A stretch of DNA of 35,175 nt. Source: Planctomycetota bacterium (GTDB lineage: Bacteria > Planctomycetota > GCA-002687715). This document shows, one piece after another, positions 8,837 through 18,925 of this stretch (positions are counted from its first letter, which is position 1; every line of letters begins with the position of its first letter). The stretch covers positions 1 through 35,175 of the forward strand of contig NZBC01000097.1 in NCBI GenBank assembly GCA_002687715.1, read 5' to 3'. The translations under genes were made by a program, and so were the position numbers. The notes beneath the pieces are model-generated. The model searched no databases. It saw nothing but the letters and a program-made list of their open reading frames with translations, and was not told where the DNA came from.

Positions 8837-9775
8837 TTGCCCCAGGTCTCGATCGTGATTCCGGTCTACAACGAGGAGGCGTGCCTGCCGTCCCTGGTGG
8901 AGACGCTGGACCGCTTCCGGGCCGGGTTCGATCGCACGACGGAGGTCATTCTGGTCAACGACGGGAGCGTTGACGGCTCTCAGGCGGTCATGGAGGCGCT
9001 GGTCGCCGACCGGCCGGGATACCGGATCTGCGTCCTCCGCACGAACGTCGGGCAGACGCCCGCGATGGCGGCGGGACTCGAGCTCGCGCGAGGCGAGGTC
9101 ATCGTGTTCATGGACGCCGACCTGCAAAACGACCCTGCGGACATCCCACGCTTGCTGGAGACGCTGGACCAGGGCTACGACCTCGTGTCCGGCTGGCGGA
9201 AGAACCGCCAGGACCGGGCGTTCACGCGGAAGCTCCCGTCGCGGGTCGCCAACATGATCATCGGATGGGTGACGCACGTGCACGTGCACGACTACGGATG
9301 CACGTTGAAGGCGTATCGCGCGCGGATCGTGAAACCGTTGCACCTGTACTCTGACATGCACCGTTTCTTGCCCGCGCTGTGCTCGCGGTCGGGTGCCCGC
9401 ATCACGGAGATCGTGGTTGACCACCACCCGCGCACGCTCGGCACGAGCAAGTACGGCCTGGATCGCATCTTCAAGGTCGTGATGGATCTCGCGGTCATCA
9501 AGATGATCGTCACCTTCTCGGATCGTCCGATGCACTACTTCGGACTCGTGAGTCTGATGTTCCTGGGGTTCACGGGAGTGACGACGGGAATCTGGGGCTG
9601 GAACATCGCGGCGGGGTGGCGCGAGGGGACGGTCATCCTGCCGACGCTGGTGGTGCTGTTCTTCTCCTCGTTCCTCTACTTCCTGTTCATGGGTTTGCTG
9701 GCGGATCTCGTGATCCGCGTCGGACGCCGTGATCCGTCAGAGGTGGCCCGTGCTGCCGTACGAGAGGTGGGCTGA
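8837..9775 (+). CDS. Family 2 glycosyltransferase, polyisoprenyl-phosphate type
   Basis: This 312-residue GT-A fold enzyme has two C-terminal membrane helices, like GtrB/ArnC/DPM1 relatives that load a sugar onto a polyprenyl phosphate at the inner face of the membrane. It begins VSIVIPVYNEE and has nucleotide-binding VILVNDGSVDGS and an intact metal-binding DXD in FMDADLQNDP (D93, D95). The start is TTG 8837 because a perfect AGGAGG lies 8 bases upstream and the product then begins just before the GT-A strand; ATGs at 8702 and 8780 are possible alternatives. The two hydrophobic segments follow residue 230. It is followed after 2 bases by a second, divergent glycosyltransferase. Confidence 0.9.
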   Translation: MPQVSIVIPVYNEEACLPSLVETLDRFRAGFDRTTEVILVNDGSVDGSQAVMEALVADRPGYRICVLRTNVGQTPAMAAGLELARGEVIVFMDADLQNDPADIPRLLETLDQGYDLVSGWRKNRQDRAFTRKLPSRVANMIIGWVTHVHVHDYGCTLKAYRARIVKPLHLYSDMHRFLPALCSRSGARITEIVVDHHPRTLGTSKYGLDRIFKVVMDLAVIKMIVTFSDRPMHYFGLVSLMFLGFTGVTTGIWGWNIAAGWREGTVILPTLVVLFFSSFLYFLFMGLLADLVIRVGRRDPSEVARAAVREVG

Positions 9776-9777
9776 TC

Positions 9778-10767
9778 TTGTCCGAGTCCGCGATCGACAT
9801 CTCACTGGTCGTTCTCGCCAGCAATGACCGACCGGCCGTTGAGCTCTTCCGCGAGATGATGGAGGTCTGGCGAGAGAAGCTGACGGCGATCGGACGGACG
9901 TACGAAGTCATCGTGGTCGACGACGGAGTCGGCGGTCCGTTCGTCGAGACGGTGCTCGATCTGCGCAAGTCCTGGCCCGCGATCCGGTTGATTCAGTTCC
10001 GCCGCACCTTCGGCGAGTCCGTTGCGCTCGACACCGCGGTCGAGATCGCGCGAGGGCGCTACGTGGTTACGACGACGTGGTACATGCAGGTCGAGCCCGA
10101 AGGACTCGAGAAGTGCATCGCCATCCTCGATGAGGGCACGGACTTCGTTGCCTGCCGGCGTCACCCGCGCATCGACGGGCCCGGTGCTCAGGTCGTATCG
10201 TGGCTGTTCAACGCGTACACACGCTGGATCACGAAAGTGAAGATCTACGATCTGAACTGCTCGTTCCGCGCGTTCCGCAAAGAGGTCGTCGAGGAGCTGT
10301 CGTACCACGGCGACTTGTTCCGCTTCATCAGCATCCTGGCGGTTCAGAAGGGCTTTCGGGTCCTCGAGATCCCCCTGACCCACCTGCGCGAAGAGGGTGG
10401 TCGCTCGACCTTGCTGCACCCGGGCGTCTACATCCGCCGTTTCCTCGACATCCTCTCCCTGTTCTTCCTGATCAAGTTCACGCGCAAACCGCTGCGGTTC
10501 TTCGGGCTCGTCGGGACGGGCTTTCTTGCGGTCGGTCTCGTCATCTGCTTGTGGATGGCCTACGTCCGTCTCTGGCTCGACAAGCCGTTGTCCGACCGGC
10601 CGATGCTCATTCTTGGCATCTTCATGGTCGTGCTCGGGATCATCGTCGCGAGCATCGGGCTCATCGGTGAGATCATCATCTTCACGCAGGGCCGGAACCT
10701 GCGGGACTACCACATCGACCGCATCGTCGAAGGTGGCGCGGACGACGACGAGGAGGGGGACGGATGA
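9778..10767 (+). CDS. Family 2 glycosyltransferase-like protein lacking the DXD motif
   Basis: This 329-residue protein has the same architecture as its neighbour: a GT-A domain followed by two membrane helices (FFGLVGTGFLAVGLVICLW and LILGIFMVVLGIIVASIGLI). The nucleotide-binding part remains (YEVIVVDDG, residues 42-50). Where the neighbour has MDADLQNDP, this protein reads TTWYMQVEP, so both metal-binding aspartates are replaced (T100, Y102). Flanking residues stay alignable (GRYVVT..., Q, P). It may be an inactive partner in a heteromer or use a metal-independent mechanism. The start is TTG 9778, two bases after the upstream stop; its end overlaps the FemAB gene (ATGA). Confidence 0.85.
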   Translation: MSESAIDISLVVLASNDRPAVELFREMMEVWREKLTAIGRTYEVIVVDDGVGGPFVETVLDLRKSWPAIRLIQFRRTFGESVALDTAVEIARGRYVVTTTWYMQVEPEGLEKCIAILDEGTDFVACRRHPRIDGPGAQVVSWLFNAYTRWITKVKIYDLNCSFRAFRKEVVEELSYHGDLFRFISILAVQKGFRVLEIPLTHLREEGGRSTLLHPGVYIRRFLDILSLFFLIKFTRKPLRFFGLVGTGFLAVGLVICLWMAYVRLWLDKPLSDRPMLILGIFMVVLGIIVASIGLIGEIIIFTQGRNLRDYHIDRIVEGGADDDEEGDG

Positions 10768-11807
10768 GCGTCGTCGTCAAACCCCTCACTCCGGAGCTCG
10801 AAGCTGGATGGACGTCGTTCGTTACGTCCCATGCGAGCGGGACGCTGTTCCACGCGCTGGAGTGGCGCGATCTACTCCTGCAGACGTTCCGGCACGAGGC
10901 GCGATACTACGTCGCGCTCCGAGACGACTCCGTCGTCGGCGTGCTGCCTCTGGTCGCGATCCGCAGCATCTTCTTCGGTCGCTCCGTGATCTCGGTGCCG
11001 TTCGGAGTCTACGGCGGCATCGTGGCCGATGACTCCGAGGCGGCCCATGCGCTGGCGGGGGAGGCGCGCGAGTTGCTGATGGACGTGGGGGCCGCGTATG
11101 TCGAGTTGCGGCACGTTACAGCGCCACCTGGCCTGGAGGATCTCCCCAAGAAGGACCTCTACTGCACCTTCGCGAAAGACCTTCCGGACGATCCCACCGA
11201 CGTCCTGGGCACGATCCCGCGCAAGGCCCGCGCCGAGGTCCGAAAGGCCCGCAAACGCGATGACGTCACCACGGAGGTCGCCGAGCTCGACCTCCGCGAG
11301 TTTCACGACCTCTTCGCGCAGAACAAGCGCAAGCTCGGCTCACCGGTCTTTCCGAAGAGCCTGTTCATGAATCTGAATCGCATCCTCGGTGATCGCTGCA
11401 CCGTCCTCACCGTCCGTCTGGACGGCCGCGCCGTTGCCGCCGTGATGAACTTCGTCTGGCGCGACACACTGATGGCCTACTATTCCGGCGCCGGTGACGA
11501 GGCCAATCGCATCTCCGCGAACAACCTCATGTATGCGGCCAGCATGGAGTGGGCCGTCGAGCAGGGCCTCAAACAGTTCGACTTCGGCCGCTCCCGCATG
11601 GGCACCGGCGCCTTTGCCTTCAAGAAGAACATGGGCTTCGAGCCGGTCCCGCTCGACTACCAGTTCCTCCTCGCCGACGGCGCGCCGCTCCCCGAGATCA
11701 ACGCGAGCAACCCGCGCTACGACATGGCCAAGAAGCTGTTCCGCATCCTTCCCACCTTTGCGGCGGAGAAGCTCGGTTCCTTCGTAGCGAAGCGCATGCC
11801 GGTCTGA
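10764..11807 (+). CDS. FemAB-like acyl/aminoacyl transferase, PEP-CTERM-associated type
   Basis: This 347-residue protein has two GNAT-like halves. Motifs such as SGTLFHALEWRDLLLQTF, FGVYGGIVADD, IPRKARAEVRKARKR and the C-terminal FDFGRSRMGTGAFAFKKNMGF match the FemAB-related group found with exosortase/PEP-CTERM exopolysaccharide loci. Members are thought to transfer an acyl or aminoacyl group to an envelope precursor; the substrate here is unknown. The ATG start overlaps the glycosyltransferase stop by 4 bases, so the three genes form one coupled operon. No exosortase or PEP-CTERM protein is seen in this window. Confidence 0.85.
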   Translation: MSVVVKPLTPELEAGWTSFVTSHASGTLFHALEWRDLLLQTFRHEARYYVALRDDSVVGVLPLVAIRSIFFGRSVISVPFGVYGGIVADDSEAAHALAGEARELLMDVGAAYVELRHVTAPPGLEDLPKKDLYCTFAKDLPDDPTDVLGTIPRKARAEVRKARKRDDVTTEVAELDLREFHDLFAQNKRKLGSPVFPKSLFMNLNRILGDRCTVLTVRLDGRAVAAVMNFVWRDTLMAYYSGAGDEANRISANNLMYAASMEWAVEQGLKQFDFGRSRMGTGAFAFKKNMGFEPVPLDYQFLLADGAPLPEINASNPRYDMAKKLFRILPTFAAEKLGSFVAKRMPV

Positions 11808-11845
11808 TTGGGGCGCGCGGACCCGCCGGATCCGGCTTCGCCGTC

Positions 11846-11869
11846 AGCGCGGACGTGGAGGTCCGCGCT
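11846..11869 (+). terminator. Stable hairpin after the FemAB gene
   Basis: A perfect 9-bp stem (AGCGCGGAC / GTCCGCGCT) with a 6-base loop lies about 40 bases past the FemAB stop. No T-run follows, so it is not a classical intrinsic terminator, but its position at the operon end fits 3'-end stabilisation or weak termination. Confidence 0.4.
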
Positions 11870-12006
11870 CCCGGGAGAATCGGTGGAACGACGGAGAGGC
11901 GTGTCGCCTGACGTTCCTCCGCCGCGCTCGCTGCGTTACCATCGCGCCCGTCGCGGCTCGCACCGCGCTACTACCGACCGTACGAAAAGGGACGAAGGAG
12001 ACACCG

Positions 12007-13362
12007 TTGAAGGTCCTGGTCGCGGACGACGAGAAGACGATCACGCTGACGCTCGAGGAGGAACTCCAAGAGGCGGGTCACGACGTCACCGTTGCGCACA
12101 CCGGGGATGACGCGCTGGCCGCCTTGCAACGGGAGCGATTCGACTGCCTGATCTCGGACATCAACATGCCGGGAATCAAGGGGGACGAGCTCCTGCGGCT
12201 GGCCAAGGGACTCGATGACACCGTCTCCGTCATCATCGTCACCGGGTTCGGGACGATCGAGTCCGCCGTCCAGGCGATGCGTGACGGCGCTGAGGATTAC
12301 ATCCAGAAGCCGTTCGTCAACGAGCAGATCGTCGTCCTGCTGGAGAAGATCGCCGAGGTCCGCGATCTGAAGGAGGAGAACAAGAACCTCCGCGAGCAGG
12401 TCGAGGAGATCTCGGGCGTCGAGAACCTCATCGGGTCGTCGACGGCGATGCAGGACGTCTTTCGCATCATGAAGACGGTCGCGCGGACCGACTCCAACAT
12501 CCTCATCGTCGGCGAGACCGGGACCGGCAAGGAGCGAGTGGCTCGTGCGATCCACAACCTCAGCCCGCGCCGCACGAAACCGCTGGTCGCGATCTCCTGT
12601 GCCGCCATCCCGTCCGCGTTGCTGGAAGACGAGCTCTTTGGTCACGAGAAGGGTGCGTTCACCGACGCGCGCGACCGCAAGGTCGGTCGGATCGAGCGGG
12701 CGGGGGGCGGCACGTTCTTCCTTGACGACATCGACGACATGCCTCTCGCGACGCAGGTGAAGCTCCTGCGCGTGCTGCAGGAACGCGAGCTCGAACGGCT
12801 GGGTGGCGAGGAGACGATCAAGGTCGACATCCGGGTCATCGCGGCGACCAAGCTGGACCTTGCGGAGATGGTGCACGACGGGAAGTTCCGCGAGGATCTC
12901 TACTATCGCCTCAACGTCGTCCCGCTGCGCCTGCCGCCGGTGCGCGAGCGGACGGGCGACATCCCCCTCCTCGTGCGCCACTTCATCGACCGGCTGTCGG
13001 GCGGTCGCGAATACCAGATCCGCGACGAGGACCTCCTGGTCATGGAGTCGTACTACTGGCCCGGCAACGTCCGTGAGCTCGAGCACGCGATCGAACGCGG
13101 CATCGCCCTGGCCGGGAACGCGACCTTCCTGAAGCGCGAACACCTCGTCGAGCGCAGTCCGGTCCACAAGATGGCGTTGAACGTCCCCCGGCGAATCCAG
13201 ACGCTCAAGGAGGTCGTGGAGGAGGCGGAGACCGAGCACATCAAAGAGGTGCTCAAGATCACCGCGAACCACCGGGCCCAGGCGGCGTCACTCCTCGGGA
13301 TATCCCGCAAGAACCTGTGGGAGAAGATGAAGCTGTACGGCATCGACGGCCCCGCGGACTGA
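12007..13362 (+). CDS. NtrC-family sigma-54-dependent response regulator
   Basis: This 451-residue protein has a receiver (acceptor D51 in LISDINMPG; K101 in QKPF), a central AAA+ ATPase and a C-terminal Fis-type helix-turn-helix (NHRAQAASLLGISRKNLWEK). It would bind enhancer DNA and open promoters held by sigma-54 polymerase. Walker A is GETGTGKE (169-176). Three usual features differ: the sigma-54 contact loop reads GAFTDA (216-221) instead of GAFTGA, Walker B reads FFLDDID with D241 in place of the catalytic glutamate, and the sensor I asparagine is lysine (AATKLDL). Related activators share some of these variants, so it may still be active. The start is TTG 12007 with AAGGAG 6 bases upstream. 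No cognate kinase is adjacent. Confidence 0.93.
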   Translation: MKVLVADDEKTITLTLEEELQEAGHDVTVAHTGDDALAALQRERFDCLISDINMPGIKGDELLRLAKGLDDTVSVIIVTGFGTIESAVQAMRDGAEDYIQKPFVNEQIVVLLEKIAEVRDLKEENKNLREQVEEISGVENLIGSSTAMQDVFRIMKTVARTDSNILIVGETGTGKERVARAIHNLSPRRTKPLVAISCAAIPSALLEDELFGHEKGAFTDARDRKVGRIERAGGGTFFLDDIDDMPLATQVKLLRVLQERELERLGGEETIKVDIRVIAATKLDLAEMVHDGKFREDLYYRLNVVPLRLPPVRERTGDIPLLVRHFIDRLSGGREYQIRDEDLLVMESYYWPGNVRELEHAIERGIALAGNATFLKREHLVERSPVHKMALNVPRRIQTLKEVVEEAETEHIKEVLKITANHRAQAASLLGISRKNLWEKMKLYGIDGPAD

Positions 13363-13423
13363 TCAGATCCCAGTGGGCACCGCTCTCTGCGGCGGGTTAG
13401 CCTGGGAACCAGGAGATCCCGGA

Positions 13424-15040
13424 ATGCGTCCCTACCTGCTCGCCCTGGCTGTGTTCGTTCTCGGGGCGACCGTCGCTGCGCAGAGCTGTACCTCGCTTTC
13501 GACGACCTTTGCATCCAACAACGGGCAGTCGGGCAACATGTTCGACGTGCAGGCGGTCCAATCCGTCATTCTGGAATCGGTGTCGATCAACGTGGATGCC
13601 GGCTCGTGGGACGTCGAGGTTCATGCCGTGACGGGAGGCGGCACCATCATCGGCGTCGAGGAGCAGGCGTCCAGTTGGACGCTCCTCGGGACCGCCACCG
13701 GAGTCTCCGGCAATCCCAACACGCCGACGTCAGTGCCCCTGTCGTTCGGCGTGGCCGTGAACCCGGGACAGATCCAAGGACTCTACGTGACGGTGATCAA
13801 CGGCGCCGCGATCAAATACACCAACGGGACCGCCGTCGGCAGCGTCGCAGCAAGTGACGCCAACCTCGTGATCTTCGAGGGCACCGGCAACGTCTATCCG
13901 TTCGGTGGGACCTTCCGACCCCGCATCTGGAACGGGAGCCTCACCTACGCGGTGCCTGGCGTGGCCGCCCCGTTCGAGACGAACGATCCCGAGTCGTCCG
14001 TGGCGATCGCCGGTGTGGAGACGATCGGTTGCGCGTCGGCGGCCCTCGTCGCGTGTCCCGGCAACCCGGTCGGCATCGACTTCGACAGCGTCCACGCCGG
14101 ACTCGGCTACGAGGTCGCGGTCGTGGCAGCGCTGCCCGTGCCCGCCGCGATGGCGACTTCGGGCGGTCAACTCGTCAACATCCCGTTGGCGCATCCCTCG
14201 CTCGGCTTCCTCAACGGAGGTGTGCTGCCGTCCTTTTCGACGCCGTTTCCGGGCGCGTTCGCGATTGGATTCCCGGCGCCGTTCGTGGGCTTTGAAGTGG
14301 CGCTCCAGATGGTCAACGTCAGCCCGTCACACCCGGACGGTTTCGCGTTCAGCCAGGCGCCGGGCGTGATCGTGACGGTGGCGACATCGCGGCCGGGACC
14401 CGAGGGAGACGAGGAGATCCAGGTCTTCTCCGCCCAGCCGCTATGCGGACCGGCGGCATTTCCGTTCTACGGGACGGCCTACTCCGAGTTCTGGGTATCG
14501 ACGAACGGCCGCGTCGGGTTCGGCCCGCCGACGATGGACTTCACGGCGTCGCCCGAGGAGGCGCGTACGGGGCCTCCGTTCGTGGGCTTCTGGACGGATC
14601 TCGACGCGACGGTCGGCATCATCTCGGTCGTGGCGACGGGCCCGAGTTTCGTACGGGTGGCGTTCGCCGGCGTCCCCTATCACGGTGAGGCTGCGTCGGT
14701 CTCGCTGTTCGTTGAGCTGCACGCCGACGGAGATCTCCGCCTTGCTGGGCTCACCGGCATCGCGAGCAACCCAGTCTCAACGCCGTTCGCGGCGAGCGCG
14801 GACCGCCAGTTCCTCGGCCTCTCGGCCGGCGGGGCAGGCGCCGCGACCGACGCGGGCACCACGCTGTTCTCACCTGGGACCTCGGGCACGGCGCTGACGT
14901 CGTCGGACATGATCTACGACTACTGGGATGCTCCGGCGCAAGGGGTCGTGTCCGCACTCGTTCCATCGTTGGCGACGGGGCTGTCGTTGCTCGTGCTTTC
15001 GCCGCAGCCCTCGGGTGGCTATTCGTGGAGCGCGTTCTGA
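13424..15040 (+). CDS. Secreted protein of unknown function, nidogen-like C-terminal part
   Basis: This 538-residue protein has a clear signal peptide (LLALAVFVLGATVAAQSC, cleavage after AAQ or VAA). The N-terminal region (about 20-190) is beta-rich and low in charge. A C-terminal part (about 345-500) with FPFYGTAYSEFWVSTNGRVG and VGFWTDLDATVGI resembles nidogen-like extracellular domains. No catalytic motif, cohesin or dockerin pattern, or sorting signal is obvious. The start ATG 13424 has AGGAGA about 7 bases upstream. The family is unrecognised; secreted beta-rich proteins of this sort are common in planctomycetes. Its 3' end overlaps the next gene by 16 bases. Confidence 0.75.
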   Translation: MRPYLLALAVFVLGATVAAQSCTSLSTTFASNNGQSGNMFDVQAVQSVILESVSINVDAGSWDVEVHAVTGGGTIIGVEEQASSWTLLGTATGVSGNPNTPTSVPLSFGVAVNPGQIQGLYVTVINGAAIKYTNGTAVGSVAASDANLVIFEGTGNVYPFGGTFRPRIWNGSLTYAVPGVAAPFETNDPESSVAIAGVETIGCASAALVACPGNPVGIDFDSVHAGLGYEVAVVAALPVPAAMATSGGQLVNIPLAHPSLGFLNGGVLPSFSTPFPGAFAIGFPAPFVGFEVALQMVNVSPSHPDGFAFSQAPGVIVTVATSRPGPEGDEEIQVFSAQPLCGPAAFPFYGTAYSEFWVSTNGRVGFGPPTMDFTASPEEARTGPPFVGFWTDLDATVGIISVVATGPSFVRVAFAGVPYHGEAASVSLFVELHADGDLRLAGLTGIASNPVSTPFAASADRQFLGLSAGGAGAATDAGTTLFSPGTSGTALTSSDMIYDYWDAPAQGVVSALVPSLATGLSLLVLSPQPSGGYSWSAF

Positions 15041-15828
15041 ACCCTCGCTATGATGCGACCGACCGTGTCGTGTTCGTCTCCGACGTCCATCTCTACTACG
15101 AGGGTGACGCGTACCTCGAGCAGTTCCTCGTGTTCCTCGATGGAGTGCGAGAGCGCGGAACGGCGGCGCTCTACGTCCACGGGGACCTCTTCGATTTCTA
15201 CGTCGGCCCGCGCCAGGGAAAGCGCCCGTTCTATGCGCCGCTCTTCGAGCGGCTGCGCGCTCTCGTCACTGCCGGCGTCCCGGTCGGCATTCTGCACGGC
15301 AATCGCGACTTCCTGATGGGGAAGCGGTTTACGGAGGCGGGATGCACCGTCCTGCCTGATGAGATCACACTCCAGCTCGGCGACCGGACGGTTCACCTGT
15401 CGCACGGCGATCAGTTCTGCATCCACGACACGAGCTATCAGTTCTGGGCCCGTGGCGTCCTCCGAGCGGGACCGTTCCGCTTCCTGGTGCGCAATCTCCC
15501 CGTACCCATCGCGACGTGGCTCGCGCGCCGCTACCGCAAGGTATCCGCCCGCAAGTTCAAGAAGCACGCGACGGGTCGGACGAGCCGGTTGCCGACCGTG
15601 CTGGACGGGGTGAAGCGGCTCGTCGAGGCCGGCGCCCATGACGACGTCATCTGCGGCCACATCCACCATCTCGCCACCACGCCCATCGTCACCGGTGAGA
15701 GGTCGGCGACGTTGTGGACGACCGGGGCGTGGGAGGAGGGACCGAACTTCGTCCTATGGGAGGAAGGGGTGCTCGCCTTGCGGCGTTTCGATCCAGCCAC
15801 CCGCGCCGCCGCCGCGCCGGCATCGTGA
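15025..15828 (+). CDS. LpxH-like metallophosphoesterase (UDP-2,3-diacylglucosamine hydrolase family)
   Basis: This 267-residue calcineurin-like phosphoesterase has the full set of metal ligands: SDVH (D20, H22), HGDLFDFY (D54, D57), GNRD (N93, R94), SHGD (H127, D129) and GHIHH (H212, H214). GNRD in place of GNHD is characteristic of LpxH, which cleaves UDP-2,3-diacylglucosamine to lipid X in lipid A synthesis. Length and the basic insertion (ARRYRKVSARKFKKHATGR) also fit. Other members of the family (LpxH2 or unassigned) cannot be excluded. The start GTG 15025 lies inside the end of the secreted-protein gene. Confidence 0.82.
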   Translation: MERVLNPRYDATDRVVFVSDVHLYYEGDAYLEQFLVFLDGVRERGTAALYVHGDLFDFYVGPRQGKRPFYAPLFERLRALVTAGVPVGILHGNRDFLMGKRFTEAGCTVLPDEITLQLGDRTVHLSHGDQFCIHDTSYQFWARGVLRAGPFRFLVRNLPVPIATWLARRYRKVSARKFKKHATGRTSRLPTVLDGVKRLVEAGAHDDVICGHIHHLATTPIVTGERSATLWTTGAWEEGPNFVLWEEGVLALRRFDPATRAAAAPAS

Positions 15829-15866
15829 CTCGCGGGGAGGTCCCCAATCTCCTGCCCCGTAGCCAC

Positions 15867-15894
15867 TTGGGGCCGTCTTGACGCTCGCTATCAT
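15867..15894 (+). promoter_or_regulatory. Possible sigma-70 promoter ahead of cmk
   Basis: TTGGGG at 15867-15872 and TATCAT at 15889-15894 are separated by 16 bases. The -10 is a good match and the -35 is partial. A GC-rich hairpin (AGGGGC, loop CGA, GCCCCT; 15920-15934) lies in the leader. Confidence 0.4.
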
Positions 15895-15975
15895 GGGCGA
15901 TCTGCTCCAGGGGATGAAGAGGGGCCGAGCCCCTGCGACTTGTCGCAACCGCCTGGTGGACAAAGGGATCCGAAT

Positions 15976-16695
15976 TTGGGCATCGTCGTCACCGTGGATG
16001 GACCGGCTGGAGCCGGCAAGAGCACTGTCGCCAAGAAGCTCGCGAAAGAGCTGGGCTGGCGGTACCTCGATACCGGCGCGCTGTATCGCGCGGTGGCCCT
16101 GACGGCCCTCGATCGCGGACTCCCGACTCACGACGGGGAGGGCCTCGGCGCCCTCACGGCAACTCTCGCCATCCGCCAGGACGAGGAGGGGCGGACGTTC
16201 GTGGGTGACGACGACGTCAGCAGTGAGCTGCGGACGGAGCGGGTCTCCCAGGCGGCGAGCCAGGTGTCCGCGCACCCGTCCGTGCGACGGGCGCTCGTCG
16301 ACGTGCAGCGTCGCGTGGCGGACGACGGACCGCTCATCTGCGAGGGGCGCGACATGGGTACGGTGATCTTCCCCGACGCCGCGCTGAAGGTCTTCCTCGA
16401 CGCGAGTCCTCGCACGCGCGCCGAGCGCCGTCGCGACGACCTGCAAGCGCGGGGCGAAGACGTCGACCTCGATGAGCTCGTGAGCCAGATCGAGGAACGC
16501 GACCACCGCGACGCGAATCGCGACACGGCGCCGCTCCTCCAACAGGATGACCAGATTGCGATCGACACGTCAGAGATGTCGATCGAGCGGGTGCTTGAGC
16601 GCCTGCGTGAACTCGTGGTGGAACGCTGCGAGAACGGCGGGACCGACAACCGCTTGGGCAACTGTCTGGATAGCCGGATACCGTCGGGCCCGTAG
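15976..16695 (+). CDS. cmk: Cytidylate kinase
   Basis: This enzyme phosphorylates CMP and dCMP with ATP in pyrimidine nucleotide recycling. The 239-residue protein starts IVVTVDGPAGAGKST with the P-loop at about residues 9-17, followed by YLDTGALYRAVAL, EGRDMGTVIFPDA and the lid region DDLQARGEDVDLDEL. These are diagnostic of bacterial Cmk. I chose TTG 15976, with AAAGGGA about 7 bases upstream, because the family begins directly with this strand; a TTG at 15940 would add 12 residues. It lies just before rpsA, a widely conserved gene order. Confidence 0.95.
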   Translation: MGIVVTVDGPAGAGKSTVAKKLAKELGWRYLDTGALYRAVALTALDRGLPTHDGEGLGALTATLAIRQDEEGRTFVGDDDVSSELRTERVSQAASQVSAHPSVRRALVDVQRRVADDGPLICEGRDMGTVIFPDAALKVFLDASPRTRAERRRDDLQARGEDVDLDELVSQIEERDHRDANRDTAPLLQQDDQIAIDTSEMSIERVLERLRELVVERCENGGTDNRLGNCLDSRIPSGP

Positions 16696-16841
16696 CCCGG
16701 CGTCGGCGTCGGCGCGCGCGCGGGACCCCGTGAGCGTCGAGGCCAGCGACGACCCGATCGAGGACGCCGCGAACGGAACGGAGGTCCTTCGGTGAGCTTG
16801 GAGGCCCCTGTGGCTTCGGCCCGCCGGAAAGAACCGTCTAC

Positions 16842-18866
<2,025 letters not shown>

Positions 18867-18880
18867 TCTTTCGTCCTTGA

Positions 18881-18906
18881 AGGGGCGCGCCACCGGGCGT
18901 GCCCCT
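18881..18906 (+). terminator. Strong hairpin after rpsA
   Basis: An 11-bp stem with one G-T pair (AGGGGCGCGCC / GGCGTGCCCCT) and loop ACCG begins 14 bases past the rpsA stop. There is no T-run, so termination strength is uncertain. A GTG at 18899 falls inside the stem, which argues for the later start of the next gene. Confidence 0.5.
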
Positions 18907-18925
18907 GCCGTCCGTCTCCCGACCC

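Noticed and set aside
11971..13272. Minus-strand frame opposite the sigma-54 regulator
   Set aside because: The regulator has complete receiver, AAA+ and Fis domains on the plus strand; the antisense product has no recognisable motif.
13375..13391. Sigma-54-like GGCACCGCTCTCTGC upstream of the secreted protein gene at 13424
   Set aside because: The GG and GC elements are 11 bases apart, and sigma-54 requires 10; the TTGC box is also poor.
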